64,000 nucleotides of DNA, taken from NCBI RefSeq assembly GCF_017355205.1, contig NZ_JADIJK010000001.1, forward strand, positions 393,626 through 457,625, read 5' to 3'. This stretch comes from Bacillus sp. SD088. Its GTDB lineage: Bacteria > Bacillota > Bacilli > Bacillales > Bacillaceae_C. Below are positions 17,587 through 26,348 of the stretch, piece after piece. The position numbers were made by a program, and so were the translations under genes. Under the pieces are notes generated by a model. The model ran no database searches. It had not been told where the DNA came from and worked only from the letters and a program-made list of their open reading frames with translations. Position 1 is the first letter of the stretch. Every line of letters starts with the position of its first letter.

Positions 17587-17654
17587 AAAAATCCCTATCC
17601 ATCCGTAAATTTACCCTTTATAAAGGACATTTACTAGCTGGAGTAGGGATTTTT
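17587..17654 (+). terminator. Terminator of the TIM barrel gene
   Basis: AAAAATCCCTA at 17587 pairs with TAGGGATTTTT ending at 17654, and the downstream sequence is CTATTTTGG. The loop is long and contains GTAAAT..ATTTAC, which can form an inner stem. Confidence 0.6.
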
Positions 17655-17715
17655 CTATTTTGGCTTTATTAAGAAGAGCGCTCCGAACTCTGCTTACCCG
17701 ATTTATTGCTTTTTC

Positions 17716-17819
17716 AGGTGCGTAGCGCCACTCTACGAACCTTTTTGCACTGATTTTCTGCTCTTTTAGGTGCGTAGCACACCCTACGAACCCCTTTGCA
17801 CTGATTTTCTGCTCTTTCG
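17716..17819. repeat. Two tandem 51-52-base repeats
   Basis: Two units starting AGGTGCGTAGC (17716 and 17768) share CTACGAAC, then TTTGCACTGATTTTC and TGCTCTTT almost base for base; the offset is 52 at the left and 51 at the right because of a one-base indel. A third, decayed copy may follow (GAGTGAATAGC). On the minus strand the repeat reads as an apparent peptide repeat, KEQKISAKxFV, but the indel and the lack of a convincing ribosome site argue against a gene. Confidence 0.8.
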
Positions 17820-17951
17820 AGTGAATAGCATCATTTTCGGACGTAGCCATCTGGTCGCTGCCACTGCTTTTGCTTTGAATTCCGTCTCCGGAAACGGTAA
17901 GCTGGCTTTAATTTCCCGGACATAAACAAAATTAAAATACGCTCAAAGGTA

Positions 17952-18641
17952 TTATTTTAATACCTTGTGGAGTATGCTCATTTTTTCTCTATCAAAGGTG
18001 TTTATGAAGGAATCATCCACTCTTACACCCTTCCCAAAATGAAATTGGGAAGCACCAACTTGTGTGTGGATTTCTTCGATATTATCAGGGTGCAGTCCCC
18101 CACCTAATAAAATATCAGGCCCATTTTGTTTTTTTGAAAGCTGCACTAATGATTGTAATGCTGTAACCCCTTCTGAACACGAGGGCTTTCCACCAGATGT
18201 TAAGATGCGTTTTACATGTTCTTTATATGGAACTAATGCTTCATACGCCTCTGTCAATGAGCGAACTTCGTCAAAGGCCCGATGAAAAGTGATATCTAAG
18301 TCTGGGTGCGCGTGAATAATAGACTCAATAAACGACAAATTCAGCGTATGATCAGGTTGAATAGCTCCGATCACGATTCCCTTTACCCCCAGTTCATGTA
18401 AGTACTTTATATCCTCCAGCATCACTTTTAATTCATTATCCGAATATATATGGCTATAGCCATGAGGGCGAACCATAACTTGAACCGGAATGAAAACATG
18501 GTCGAGTACACTTTTTACCACACCATAACTGGGAGTTAAACCACCTTCTTCAATTCCAGAAACAAGCTCCAGTCTGTCAACAGCCAGTTCCTCGGCCTTT
18601 ATCGCATCGACAAAATTTTGCACAATTACTTCAATTTGCAC
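17952..18641 (-). CDS. cutC: CutC-family protein
   Basis: A 229-residue TIM-barrel protein. The CutC pattern is clear: DRLELVSGIEEGGLTPSYG near the N-terminus, PVQVMVRPHGYSHIYSD, VKGIVIGAIQPDHTLN, DITFHRAFDEV, KRILTSGG and ILLGGGLHPDNI. The family was named for copper homeostasis in E. coli, but its biochemical role is unsettled. The start is GTG 18641, because an ideal AGGAGG lies eight bases upstream; the ATG at 18659 is upstream of that site. It follows the asparaginase gene by about 23 bases and is probably co-transcribed with it. Confidence 0.88.
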   Translation of the reverse strand: MQIEVIVQNFVDAIKAEELAVDRLELVSGIEEGGLTPSYGVVKSVLDHVFIPVQVMVRPHGYSHIYSDNELKVMLEDIKYLHELGVKGIVIGAIQPDHTLNLSFIESIIHAHPDLDITFHRAFDEVRSLTEAYEALVPYKEHVKRILTSGGKPSCSEGVTALQSLVQLSKKQNGPDILLGGGLHPDNIEEIHTQVGASQFHFGKGVRVDDSFINTFDREKMSILHKVLK

Positions 18642-18664
18642 GGATATTACCTCCTGCATTTATT

Positions 18665-19660
18665 TTACAGTGAAAACACTGTTTCTACTTTTCCTACTTC
18701 TTCGCCTGCATCATTTTTGACCACAGCTGGTCGTAATGCCTTCAAAGATGCAATCGTATTTTTATTACTGTAGCCGATTTGCTCCAAGATGGAGGCCAGA
18801 ATATTCGGCCATACTTCTTCTGAACCACTTAATACCTTTAATGAAAAAGCTATTCTTTCCTTTTTCAAACCAAAACAGTAGACACCTTGCGCTCCACCTT
18901 TTGCTACGATATTAGAGTCTCTTAACAAAACAGAACAGACAAAATGCTCAGAAGCAACAATATCGGGGTTTTCGTTCATTAATTTCGTCATTTGGATCAC
19001 GGCATCTCTTATTTCTTTATCTTCGATTAAATCTGGACAGGCAAGCTTTAAATATGTAATTGCCATGTTCTTAAGTGGTATAGCAAAGACTGGAACACCA
19101 CAGCCGTCTACACCTGTTTTTATTTTGTCTTGAGAAATCTCAGCCAGACTTGAAAGAATCGCCACAATTTTTCGCTGAAGCGGGTGATCCATTTGCCAAT
19201 AATCTTCAAGGGGGTAACCGAGCACTCGACATACTGCAAGAAAACCTAAATGTTTCCCGGCACAATTATGGTATAGTCTTCTCTTTTCTTGTCCATTTCG
19301 AATCATTTCATCTCTTGGCTCTGAATTTAGAGCAAGCGATGCTGCACAATACAAATCCGTTTCTGCTACTGGTATTTTCCCCAGCAATGACTCCAAAGCT
19401 GCTATATGATAAGACTCTCCACGCTGAGATGCTGTAAATAAGGTAGCTTCTTCGTTTGTTAGCTGATATTTTTCCTTCACACCTGTCATAAAAGCTGGAA
19501 TAGCCTGAATCGGTTTAGCAGCAGAACGATAATAGACATATTGTTCTACATCGCCCACTTGATACAGCGTTTCAAATTGATCACTGACTCCACAGATCAA
19601 CCCGTCATGAATATTTTCAACTAATCCAGCTCTTGTTTCTTCTATTAATGAACTCATCAT
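18665..19660 (-). CDS. Type II-like L-asparaginase (PF06089 family)
   Basis: A 331-residue protein matching the asparaginase family typified by Rhizobium etli AnsA, which is unrelated to the E. coli enzymes. Supporting blocks are YYRSAAKPIQAIP, LFTASQRGESYHIAALESLL, LYHNCAGKHLGFLAVCRVLG, GVDGCGVPVFAIPLKNMA and AKGGAQGVYCFGL. It should release ammonia from asparagine in the cytoplasm. ATG 19660 is chosen because GAGAGG sits eight bases upstream; longer forms starting at 19702 would include that site. CutC follows directly on the same strand. Confidence 0.87.
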   Translation of the reverse strand: MMSSLIEETRAGLVENIHDGLICGVSDQFETLYQVGDVEQYVYYRSAAKPIQAIPAFMTGVKEKYQLTNEEATLFTASQRGESYHIAALESLLGKIPVAETDLYCAASLALNSEPRDEMIRNGQEKRRLYHNCAGKHLGFLAVCRVLGYPLEDYWQMDHPLQRKIVAILSSLAEISQDKIKTGVDGCGVPVFAIPLKNMAITYLKLACPDLIEDKEIRDAVIQMTKLMNENPDIVASEHFVCSVLLRDSNIVAKGGAQGVYCFGLKKERIAFSLKVLSGSEEVWPNILASILEQIGYSNKNTIASLKALRPAVVKNDAGEEVGKVETVFSL

Positions 19661-19827
19661 GATGACTTCCTCTCTTATGTAACGATTGACTAAATTATAC
19701 ACGTTTCTACGCTCTTCATCATTCTTTACTGAAATTTAAGAGAGAAACGCTTATTTTTGATAATTTAAGACTCATATGGAAATTATAATGTTAGGATTTC
19801 AATGAAAGTCGATTGGAGGTAAGCATA

Positions 19828-19950
19828 ATGGCGAAAAGTCAACGTAAAGACAATGCCAATCGTTCAGGACAGCCTGAACCTTTAAACGGCTCTAAAAAAG
19901 TGAAAAATAAAAACCACTCCCGTCAAAATCATGCAGGGAAGGGTATGTAG
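19828..19950 (+). CDS. sspP: Small acid-soluble spore protein P (SspP)
   Basis: A 40-residue basic peptide missed by ordinary length cut-offs. The central GQPEPLNGSKKVKNKNHSRQ closely resembles the GQPEPLSGSKKVKN segment of B. subtilis SspP. TGGAGG lies six bases before the ATG. Minor spore proteins of this type are made in the forespore from small monocistronic genes and packed in the spore core. The gene has its own orientation, opposite to both neighbours. It is the best single piece of evidence in the window that the organism forms endospores. Confidence 0.92.
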   Translation: MAKSQRKDNANRSGQPEPLNGSKKVKNKNHSRQNHAGKGM

Positions 19951-19964
19951 CAAGCTCTTTGAAA

Positions 19965-20058
19965 GAGGCTGGGACAAAAGTATTCGGTGTATATATTTCG
20001 CTTAGATAGTGCATTGTTCGTTTTTGGAACTTAGCGTTTTAGTTATGTCCCAACCTCT
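19965..20058. repeat. Dispersed inverted-repeat element, family R2, copy 2
   Basis: GAGGCTGGGACAAAA at 19965 is matched by TTATGTCCCAACCTC near 20057. In reverse complement this copy follows the element at 6975-7107 for about 60 bases (CATAACTAAAA, then CGAACAATGCA, then TAAGCGAA). It lies 14 bases after the sspP stop codon and may act as its terminator. Confidence 0.75.
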
Positions 20059-20124
20059 TCCTACGATTAGTCAAGTGAAAATTAAAAGAGAATCAAGGAT
20101 TTCTCAAGGTCATAATCCCAATCA

Positions 20125-21063
20125 TTATGCTTTTTTGTTATATAACCATGCTTGCATGGCAGCACCAATCAAACCTGACTCATTCTCAAGCTCGGAAATT
20201 TTAATTTCCACATTATCTACCAATGATCGCATTCCCATCGTGTTGATTTCCTCTTGGACCAAATCAATGATCCATTGTCCCTCATTCATTACGCCTCCAC
20301 CTAATACGACTACTTGAGGATTGAATAAGTGAATAAGATTAACTATGCCATAGCTAAGTCCATGAATCATGGTCTGAATCACCTGCTTAGCAATCGGGTC
20401 CTTTTGTCGATAAAGTGCAAACACATCACGACTTGTTACATCAGTAGAGAGCCCCAGCTCTTGCCGGGCCATCTGCATTCTTTTGCCTATCCATGTTCCC
20501 GAAGCGTACGTTTCTAAACACCCCTTCAGTCCGCAATTACATGTTTCCCCATTTATATCAATCGACATATGACCAAGCTCGGCACCTCCACCCCACACGC
20601 CTCTATGTAGCTCGCCGTTTGAGAGAATGCCCCCGCCTATTCCTGTACCAAGGGCAAGGCATATCACCTCTTTGTGACCTTTCGCTGTACCGAAAACGGA
20701 TTCAGCTAAAGCCAGTACATTTACATCATTGTCTACAAACACAGGTAAATCTGTATATGTGGCAATGTTCTCCCGAAGATTGACTCCATTCCAATCTTTA
20801 ATATTCGGTGTTCCTGAGATCACCTTTCCTTCATAAAAATGGACTTGTCCAGCCGTCCCAATTCCTATTCCATCAAGTTTGATTTTGTGGGAATCAGCCC
20901 ACTCTATTAATTCCAAAATAATTGTCTTTAATAAAATGAGAATTTCCTCTTTTCCCATCTCTGGGGTCGGGACTGTTTTTTTAAAAAGAACTTCTCCCTC
21001 GCTGCCGACAATTCCTGCAGCTACTTTCGTACCGCCAATATCTAGACCGATCCCATAAACCAT
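20125..21063 (-). CDS. ROK-family sugar kinase
   Basis: A 312-residue cytoplasmic kinase. The ATP-binding loop is GIGLDIGGTKVAAG at the N-terminus, followed by VDNDVNVLALAE with the catalytic Asp, LALGTGIGGGI, ELGHMSIDINGETCNCGLKGCLE with the ROK zinc site CxCGxxGCxE, and VVLGGGVMNEG. There is no winged-helix domain, so it is a kinase and not a NagC/XylR repressor. It resembles glucokinases of the GlcK class, but the neighbourhood includes nanE and a hexosaminidase, so N-acetylmannosamine or N-acetylglucosamine could be the substrate. It ends the minus-strand carbohydrate island. Confidence 0.88.
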   Translation of the reverse strand: MVYGIGLDIGGTKVAAGIVGSEGEVLFKKTVPTPEMGKEEILILLKTIILELIEWADSHKIKLDGIGIGTAGQVHFYEGKVISGTPNIKDWNGVNLRENIATYTDLPVFVDNDVNVLALAESVFGTAKGHKEVICLALGTGIGGGILSNGELHRGVWGGGAELGHMSIDINGETCNCGLKGCLETYASGTWIGKRMQMARQELGLSTDVTSRDVFALYRQKDPIAKQVIQTMIHGLSYGIVNLIHLFNPQVVVLGGGVMNEGQWIIDLVQEEINTMGMRSLVDNVEIKISELENESGLIGAAMQAWLYNKKA

Positions 21064-21274
21064 TGATTACACTTCCTATCTTTTCAAATCAATAAATTTG
21101 ACCGAAGTCCAACTCCATTTTTTCTAGATCATAAATATTATTGTATCATTTCTCATCCGCAAAACGATAGACAATTTTGATTGTGAAAAGCCCTAATGAA
21201 CTTATCGCTGAATTGAATGTTTTGGCCATAGAACATGTCAGGAAAATTAAACAACATGATAATGTAAATGGAAG

Positions 21275-21315
21275 TCCCCCTATCTCAAGCTCTCTAGAAC
21301 CTTAAGATAGGGGGA
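21275..21315 (-). terminator. GC-rich hairpin after the 449-residue binding protein gene
   Basis: TCCCCCTATCtcaag pairs with cttaaGATAGGGGGA across a loop of about 11 bases, starting just after the minus-strand stop at 21324. The stem is strong but the following minus-strand bases are only mildly T-rich, so it may stabilise the 3' end of the message as well as terminate. Confidence 0.55.
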
Positions 21316-21323
21316 TTACTGAA

Positions 21324-22673
21324 TTACTTTTGTGACATAGCCTCCTGTATCTTTCCAGTGGATTCTTCTTCAAGCTCACGCATAAGTGTATTTACATCAA
21401 TATCAGTCTCTGCTAGTTTTTTTAAAGCTCCGCCAATATCGACAAAAATATCCCACCTACTTTGCATCTCTTCATATAAAGCCGGTTCTCCTGTAAACCA
21501 TGCATCCCGATTTTTATTATTATAATACTGATTATTTGCCGCATATTGTTCAAGAATAGCTGGATCACTAAGCACGCTGGCTGATGACCCATTTTGCACC
21601 ATCTCTAATTGGTTTTCGGGAGAAATATACTCTAATAAAACTTGAAAGGCCTCATCCTTATGTTCACTGTAATTCGCGATGATCATCGGCGATGACCCTA
21701 AATATGGAGTTATATTTGGGGCATCTGGCCAGACAGGCGCTGGTAAGAGATCCATATTCTCTTGGGTTTCAAGGTCACCCATTCCCTCATTCAGGAATAA
21801 ATTGGAGGCAAGCGACATTGCCGCTCTTTTTTCACAAAAGAGACACGAGCCTTCTGTTTCTGCGTCATAAATATCAGGAATATTATAGAAGGTATCCATC
21901 ATATTGAAATATTCCCTGAATTCTGGTCGTTCATCAAATAGAAACTCTCCTGTTTCAGGATCAGTTATATTGATCGCAAACTCCTTTAACGGCATTTGAG
22001 CAGCAGCTGCTGTATTGCCCCAAGCAAACTCAAAGCCGACATAACTTATACCATTTCTTTCACCTGTCATTTGTTTCGCTATTGTAAATACTTCTTCCCA
22101 AGTCATATTTTTATTTGGATCAGGATAATCTACTCCAAATAAATCAAATATCTCTTTATTGTAATAAAGAGCAACATGTGAAGAACCATCTGGCAAGCCA
22201 ATCATTCTCCCCTCCTCATCTAGTGAACGGATATAAGCTACAAGGGAGGGACGCAGCGTATCTATATTTAATCCATGTTTAGCTGCTAAAGCATCAATCG
22301 GTTCAATCACATCTAATTCTTTGACTGGCGCCATATCATTGTACTGAATAATAATATCTGGTTTTACATTATTGGCATAAATTTCTTGAAGAGACTCCAA
22401 AGTATTTTCATAAGCTACATATTCAATTTCAATATTTTCTAATTTTTTATCAATATGATCAAACCTATCATGAAAGGATTCTTCTCCAAAGGCATACGCA
22501 ATTTTGATTGTTACAGGATCCTTATCCTCTTCAGATACGTCAGACGTATTTGATTTATCTGTTTCTTCTTTGGAATTGGTCCCTGTTTGATTAGAACAGG
22601 CTGTAATAAACGCTGTAAAGAATATGAAGATAAGCAATACGATCCCACTTCTTCTAAACCAAGATATTTTCAT
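21324..22673 (-). CDS. Extracellular sugar-binding lipoprotein without a permease (family 1 type)
   Basis: A 449-residue lipoprotein with signal peptide and lipobox FITAC (Cys26). The body fits the MalE/UgpB-like binding fold: VTIKIAYAFG, LPDGSSHVALYYNKEIFDLFGVDYPD, TWEEVFTIAKQMT and YLGSSPMIIANYSEHKDEAFQVLLEYIS. ATG 22673 is chosen because AGAGGGG lies seven bases upstream. Unusually for a Bacillus-type exoprotein, a CLFC motif (Cys276, Cys279) lies in the middle of the chain. No permease or ATPase gene is adjacent. It follows a pair of Gfo/Idh/MocA oxidoreductases, and a second binding protein of the same type lies upstream of them. Confidence 0.88.
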   Translation of the reverse strand: MKISWFRRSGIVLLIFIFFTAFITACSNQTGTNSKEETDKSNTSDVSEEDKDPVTIKIAYAFGEESFHDRFDHIDKKLENIEIEYVAYENTLESLQEIYANNVKPDIIIQYNDMAPVKELDVIEPIDALAAKHGLNIDTLRPSLVAYIRSLDEEGRMIGLPDGSSHVALYYNKEIFDLFGVDYPDPNKNMTWEEVFTIAKQMTGERNGISYVGFEFAWGNTAAAAQMPLKEFAINITDPETGEFLFDERPEFREYFNMMDTFYNIPDIYDAETEGSCLFCEKRAAMSLASNLFLNEGMGDLETQENMDLLPAPVWPDAPNITPYLGSSPMIIANYSEHKDEAFQVLLEYISPENQLEMVQNGSSASVLSDPAILEQYAANNQYYNNKNRDAWFTGEPALYEEMQSRWDIFVDIGGALKKLAETDIDVNTLMRELEEESTGKIQEAMSQK

Positions 22674-22782
22674 GTAATGACCCCTCTCTTCATCATCACC
22701 CAATTTTTAAGGTCTTTCTAATGCGAGGTTCACGTGATTCGATATCAGTGCTTCAACCCCCTCTTGATGATGTATGCCAAAG

Positions 22783-23649
22783 CTAAAATTTTTCATCCGT
22801 CGATTGGACACCAATCCAAGTATCCCTTTTTCCTAGTGCAGTTTTTCCAGCATCCAACAAGGCCATTACTTCCAATGTCTCCTCGGACGTAACAGGAGAA
22901 TCCCTTGTCTCAAAGAAAGTGAGGATTGAATCTATTAATTTAGGAAACATATCAGAACATTGGGAAATCCATACGCCCCCACCATCACCGAATTGTAAAT
23001 GGGTTTGAAAATCTGCATGTTGCATTTGTGATAGCGAAGCCTGTCTACCATTTCTGTATTCAATATGAAACAAATTGGCATGTTTCGTTGACAAGCTTTT
23101 CACATGTTTGGCCCCGATTCCCAGCAATGAAACAATCATTTCAAATTGATGCACGGCATAGTTTTTAAAAATACCCGGTCCAGTAGTCGCCACGTATTCT
23201 AGTTCCTTTTTGGTATTTTTATAATCGAATAATTCCCTGGAGAACCGCAAGGCTGAGCTAGAAAATAAAGGTGTACTATATTGCTTAGCAAGTTTAAACA
23301 TCCGCTTCCCTGTTTCTAAATCAGGAGAAAAGGTTTTATCCATATAAACAGGCTTTCCGGACATTAGCGGAATTTGTCCCAATCTTTCATGGTGTTCTGG
23401 ATGATCTGGTGAAAGAACTATGAGGTAATCCGATTTCGCCACAACCTCCTCAATCGAAGTTAGTGCTTGTACCTGCTGCTCTTCACACCAGCTTGCTGTA
23501 TCCAATCCACCTTCAAGGTCCGTCTCTGCCCATGCATACGCAACTTCTATTTCCCGCCCCGTTCTTTTCGCATTTTCTCTGATCCAAGTTGGATAATTGT
23601 TCGCATGCCATTCATCAAGATAAAAGTCGATAAAGCCAACCTTTTTCAT
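22783..23649 (-). CDS. Divergent Gfo/Idh/MocA-family oxidoreductase
   Basis: A 288-residue protein. The layout is that of the family: an N-terminal nucleotide-binding half with YLIVLSPDHPEHHE (the usual place of the (T/S)P(N/D)xxH motif) and a C-terminal half. It departs from typical members in that the first strand, KKVGFIDFYLDEWHANNYP, has no GxGxxG, and the usual EKP is replaced by DKT in VYMDKTFSPD. Cofactor binding could therefore be altered. It overlaps the upstream oxidoreductase gene by four bases (ATGA), so the two are translationally coupled and may form a heteromer or act in sequence. Confidence 0.8.
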   Translation of the reverse strand: MKKVGFIDFYLDEWHANNYPTWIRENAKRTGREIEVAYAWAETDLEGGLDTASWCEEQQVQALTSIEEVVAKSDYLIVLSPDHPEHHERLGQIPLMSGKPVYMDKTFSPDLETGKRMFKLAKQYSTPLFSSSALRFSRELFDYKNTKKELEYVATTGPGIFKNYAVHQFEMIVSLLGIGAKHVKSLSTKHANLFHIEYRNGRQASLSQMQHADFQTHLQFGDGGGVWISQCSDMFPKLIDSILTFFETRDSPVTSEETLEVMALLDAGKTALGKRDTWIGVQSTDEKF

Positions 23650-24701
23650 AAAACAATCTCTCTCCCTTTTTCTGAAGATGTATATAAAGCCTCCATTACT
23701 TCTGAGGTGACAAGTACATTGTCTATATTTGAACGACTTTTCACGTTGCTCATAGCCGATTGAATAAACCCATCAATCTCTTCATAGAACATATCCGTTT
23801 TGGAATAAGAGGGGATCGTTTCATACAAGACACCATCTTTAGCGGAATACACTTTAAAATCTCCGCCGTATTGCCATTTGATACCGGCCTTATCGCCAAG
23901 AAATTCAACAAACGTTGCTGATTCTCCGATATTTTGTGCCCATGCTCCATTTAAACTGATTGTAGGTCCAGATGTCCGTATCAAACCTGTGACAAAATCG
24001 TCGACATTATAGGTTCCATTATAATCAGGCGGGCCCGCCCACATATTGATATAGGTGTAATCCTTCATATTCTTCGCCAATTCACTGTGGGCAGTTCCAG
24101 ATACGGTACGTATTTCCGGTTGGCCTAAACTATAAAAAATCAAATCAAGATAATGTACACCCCAATCAATTAAGACGCCGCCACCCGACTTGGCCTTTGT
24201 TGTAAACGGTCCGCCAAGCCCCGGGATAGAGCGGTGGGCTCGAAAAGAACAATAAACATGATACACTTTACCGAGTTCCCTATTATCAATCATATCCTTA
24301 ATCTTATTGACCGCCGTGTTATAACGGTTGACCACACCAATATTCAAAATCAGGTTATTTCGGTCAGCAGCCGATTTCATTTCATTCACTTGATCCATGT
24401 TTATAGCAGCAGGTTTTTCACATAACACATGCTTCCCTGCATCCAGGCACGCGATGGCAATCTCTGCATGTGTATCATTTGGTGTGCAAATCGATATCGC
24501 CTCGATTTCCTCATCATTTAAAATGTCCCTGAAATTTTCCGCGGTATGAGGTACGTTGAATCTCTCTGCCAGCTTTTCGGCACGCTCAAGCCGAATATCT
24601 ACAAGATATTTAATTTCTGTTTGCTCATTCTCAAAGTAAGCCTTTATATGGTTTGGTGCTATTGTTCCACAGCCAATCACTGCTACTTTCATTTTCTTCA
24701 T
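23646..24701 (-). CDS. Gfo/Idh/MocA-family NAD(P)-dependent sugar oxidoreductase
   Basis: A 351-residue protein with the full family signature: AVIGCGTIAPNHIKAY for dinucleotide binding, SICTPNDTHAEIAIACLDAGKHVLCEKP with the catalytic-lysine EKP, and GGGVLIDWGVHYLDLIFYSLG carrying the conserved Asp and His. Such enzymes oxidise hydroxyls of sugars, inositols or glycosides. The first ATG (24701) has GGAGG ten bases upstream. It is coupled to the divergent family member downstream and flanked by two binding lipoproteins, indicating a joint role in handling one imported saccharide. Confidence 0.9.
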   Translation of the reverse strand: MKKMKVAVIGCGTIAPNHIKAYFENEQTEIKYLVDIRLERAEKLAERFNVPHTAENFRDILNDEEIEAISICTPNDTHAEIAIACLDAGKHVLCEKPAAINMDQVNEMKSAADRNNLILNIGVVNRYNTAVNKIKDMIDNRELGKVYHVYCSFRAHRSIPGLGGPFTTKAKSGGGVLIDWGVHYLDLIFYSLGQPEIRTVSGTAHSELAKNMKDYTYINMWAGPPDYNGTYNVDDFVTGLIRTSGPTISLNGAWAQNIGESATFVEFLGDKAGIKWQYGGDFKVYSAKDGVLYETIPSYSKTDMFYEEIDGFIQSAMSNVKSRSNIDNVLVTSEVMEALYTSSEKGREIVL

Positions 24702-24791
24702 TACTAGAAAACCTCCATTTTTTGCTAATACATTCAGCTAGAGTTCCCCATAACTAAATGAGAAAAACGAGCACTTCACTTTTTTGATGCT

Positions 24792-26168
24792 CTATTGTTG
24801 GGCTTTTATCTCTTCCACAATCCCTGCATACTCCTCCCCCATTTCCCGAATATAGGTAACAACATCTTGATCAGATGTCAAAAACTCTTCCCCTTTAGTG
24901 TTCATAAAATCGAAAAATGGCTCATCATATCTTGAATAAGGTGGTAACTCTGCTAATGTTTGCGTAAAAGGCGCCGTTGAATTGAATGTCTGATCCAAAT
25001 CCTTTGTGCTATTTGCTGTAAATTGTTCAAACGCAGTTTGACTGTCAATAACAGGAGGACTCCCTGCTTGTGATAAATGAATTTGCCCCTCCTCTGATGC
25101 CAAGAAAGCAACAACCGACCAAGCTGCATCCTTATGTTCACTATGTTTTGTGATATTTAAAGGTAATGCTCCCCACGTCGGAGCGATATCAGGAAGTTCC
25201 TCCCATGTCGGGACAGTGACCATATCAAAATTAAAGCCTTCTTCTCTTGTCAATAATTCAAACCAAGGAGCGTTCAAAATACTCATGGCAATATTACGTG
25301 GACCATCATGAAATCCATCCGGTGTATCACTTGCGTTAACAATATTCGGAATATTGCGGTACTTATCTATCAGGTCAAAAAACTTCTTTGTATTTGGATC
25401 ATTAGCAAATAAAATCTCGCCTGTCTCTGCATCTGTTCCGCCAACACTTAATTGCATAAAAGGCATTGCTCCTGGGTCAATCGCTAGTCCACGATATTGA
25501 ATACCATTTCGCTCCTGTGTTAACCGACCTGCTATTTCCAGTACTTCATTCCAAGTCAGCCCATCTTCAGGATAAGGTTCACCGAATAAATCAAAGATAT
25601 CTTTGTTGTAAAACATTGTTCGAACACTATTTTCTACAGGTAATCCATATAAATGCCCTTCACCAGTAGGGTCACCTGCACGTAAGTTTTCAACGATCCC
25701 TTTCTGAAAAATACTTAAATCAAATCCGGATTTTTCAATATAGTCATCAATCGGCTCTAAAAAATCAAGCGTTTTCACTAAATCTGCTCTTGGTTTTCCA
25801 ATATGAATATCAGGCATGATTCCTTTAGCAAATAGTTCCTGTAATTGTTCCTCACTATCACCTCCGCTAATTAGTTCTAAAGTGATTTCAGGAAATATCT
25901 CCTCTATCTTTTCTTTATATCTTATTCTAAAAGTCTCATCGTCTATCCAAATCATCATTTTTAGTGTCACAGGGGCTCCATTATAGGTCCATGGATCAAG
26001 CAATGTATTTTTCTTTTCTCCACTTTCAGTATCTGCCATCTTTTCTCCTTGTGCTTCTTCTGAATTGACTTTCTCCCCACCTTTATCTGACGAACAACCG
26101 AAAATCATTATTACACTAAGAACAAATATCATTCCTAATAAATACCAATTCCTTATTTCCGTATTCAC
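24792..26168 (-). CDS. Extracellular sugar-binding lipoprotein without a permease, second copy
   Basis: A family 1-type binding lipoprotein of about 458 residues with a lipobox IMIFGC (Cys25 from the GTG start). Recognisable blocks are TLKMMIWIDDETF, LYGLPVENSVRTMFYNKDIFDLFGEPYPEDGLTWNEVLEIA and WGALPLNITKHSEHKDAAWSVVAFLAS. It is related to the 449-residue protein at 21324-22673 but lacks its CxxC. The start is uncertain: GTG 26168 has GGGGG nine bases upstream, whereas ATG 26189 and ATG 26177 have poor ribosome sites. It is transcribed ahead of the oxidoreductase pair, with no permease beside it. Confidence 0.87.
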   Translation of the reverse strand: MNTEIRNWYLLGMIFVLSVIMIFGCSSDKGGEKVNSEEAQGEKMADTESGEKKNTLLDPWTYNGAPVTLKMMIWIDDETFRIRYKEKIEEIFPEITLELISGGDSEEQLQELFAKGIMPDIHIGKPRADLVKTLDFLEPIDDYIEKSGFDLSIFQKGIVENLRAGDPTGEGHLYGLPVENSVRTMFYNKDIFDLFGEPYPEDGLTWNEVLEIAGRLTQERNGIQYRGLAIDPGAMPFMQLSVGGTDAETGEILFANDPNTKKFFDLIDKYRNIPNIVNASDTPDGFHDGPRNIAMSILNAPWFELLTREEGFNFDMVTVPTWEELPDIAPTWGALPLNITKHSEHKDAAWSVVAFLASEEGQIHLSQAGSPPVIDSQTAFEQFTANSTKDLDQTFNSTAPFTQTLAELPPYSRYDEPFFDFMNTKGEEFLTSDQDVVTYIREMGEEYAGIVEEIKAQQ

Positions 26169-26348
26169 CGGCTTCATCCCCCATAACATTTTCTAGGCAT
26201 CACTAAAAAACCCAAGCATCACCAGTAAACTGAATTGAAAAATTAATCAGATAATTTTTTATGCACCACCTTGTTTGTATACAATATTATTATCCTTCCA
26301 TCTATCTGTACGGTATTTCTATCATAACAAAGCTCTGTCATGAAATGT

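Noticed and set aside
17611..17850. 79-codon minus-strand frame with KEQKISAK repeats
   Set aside because: It is produced by the tandem 51-52-base repeat and by the terminator of the neighbouring gene; no credible ribosome site.
19740..19760. AAACGCTTATTTT as a cre site before the asparaginase gene
   Set aside because: Both half-sites deviate too much from the consensus.
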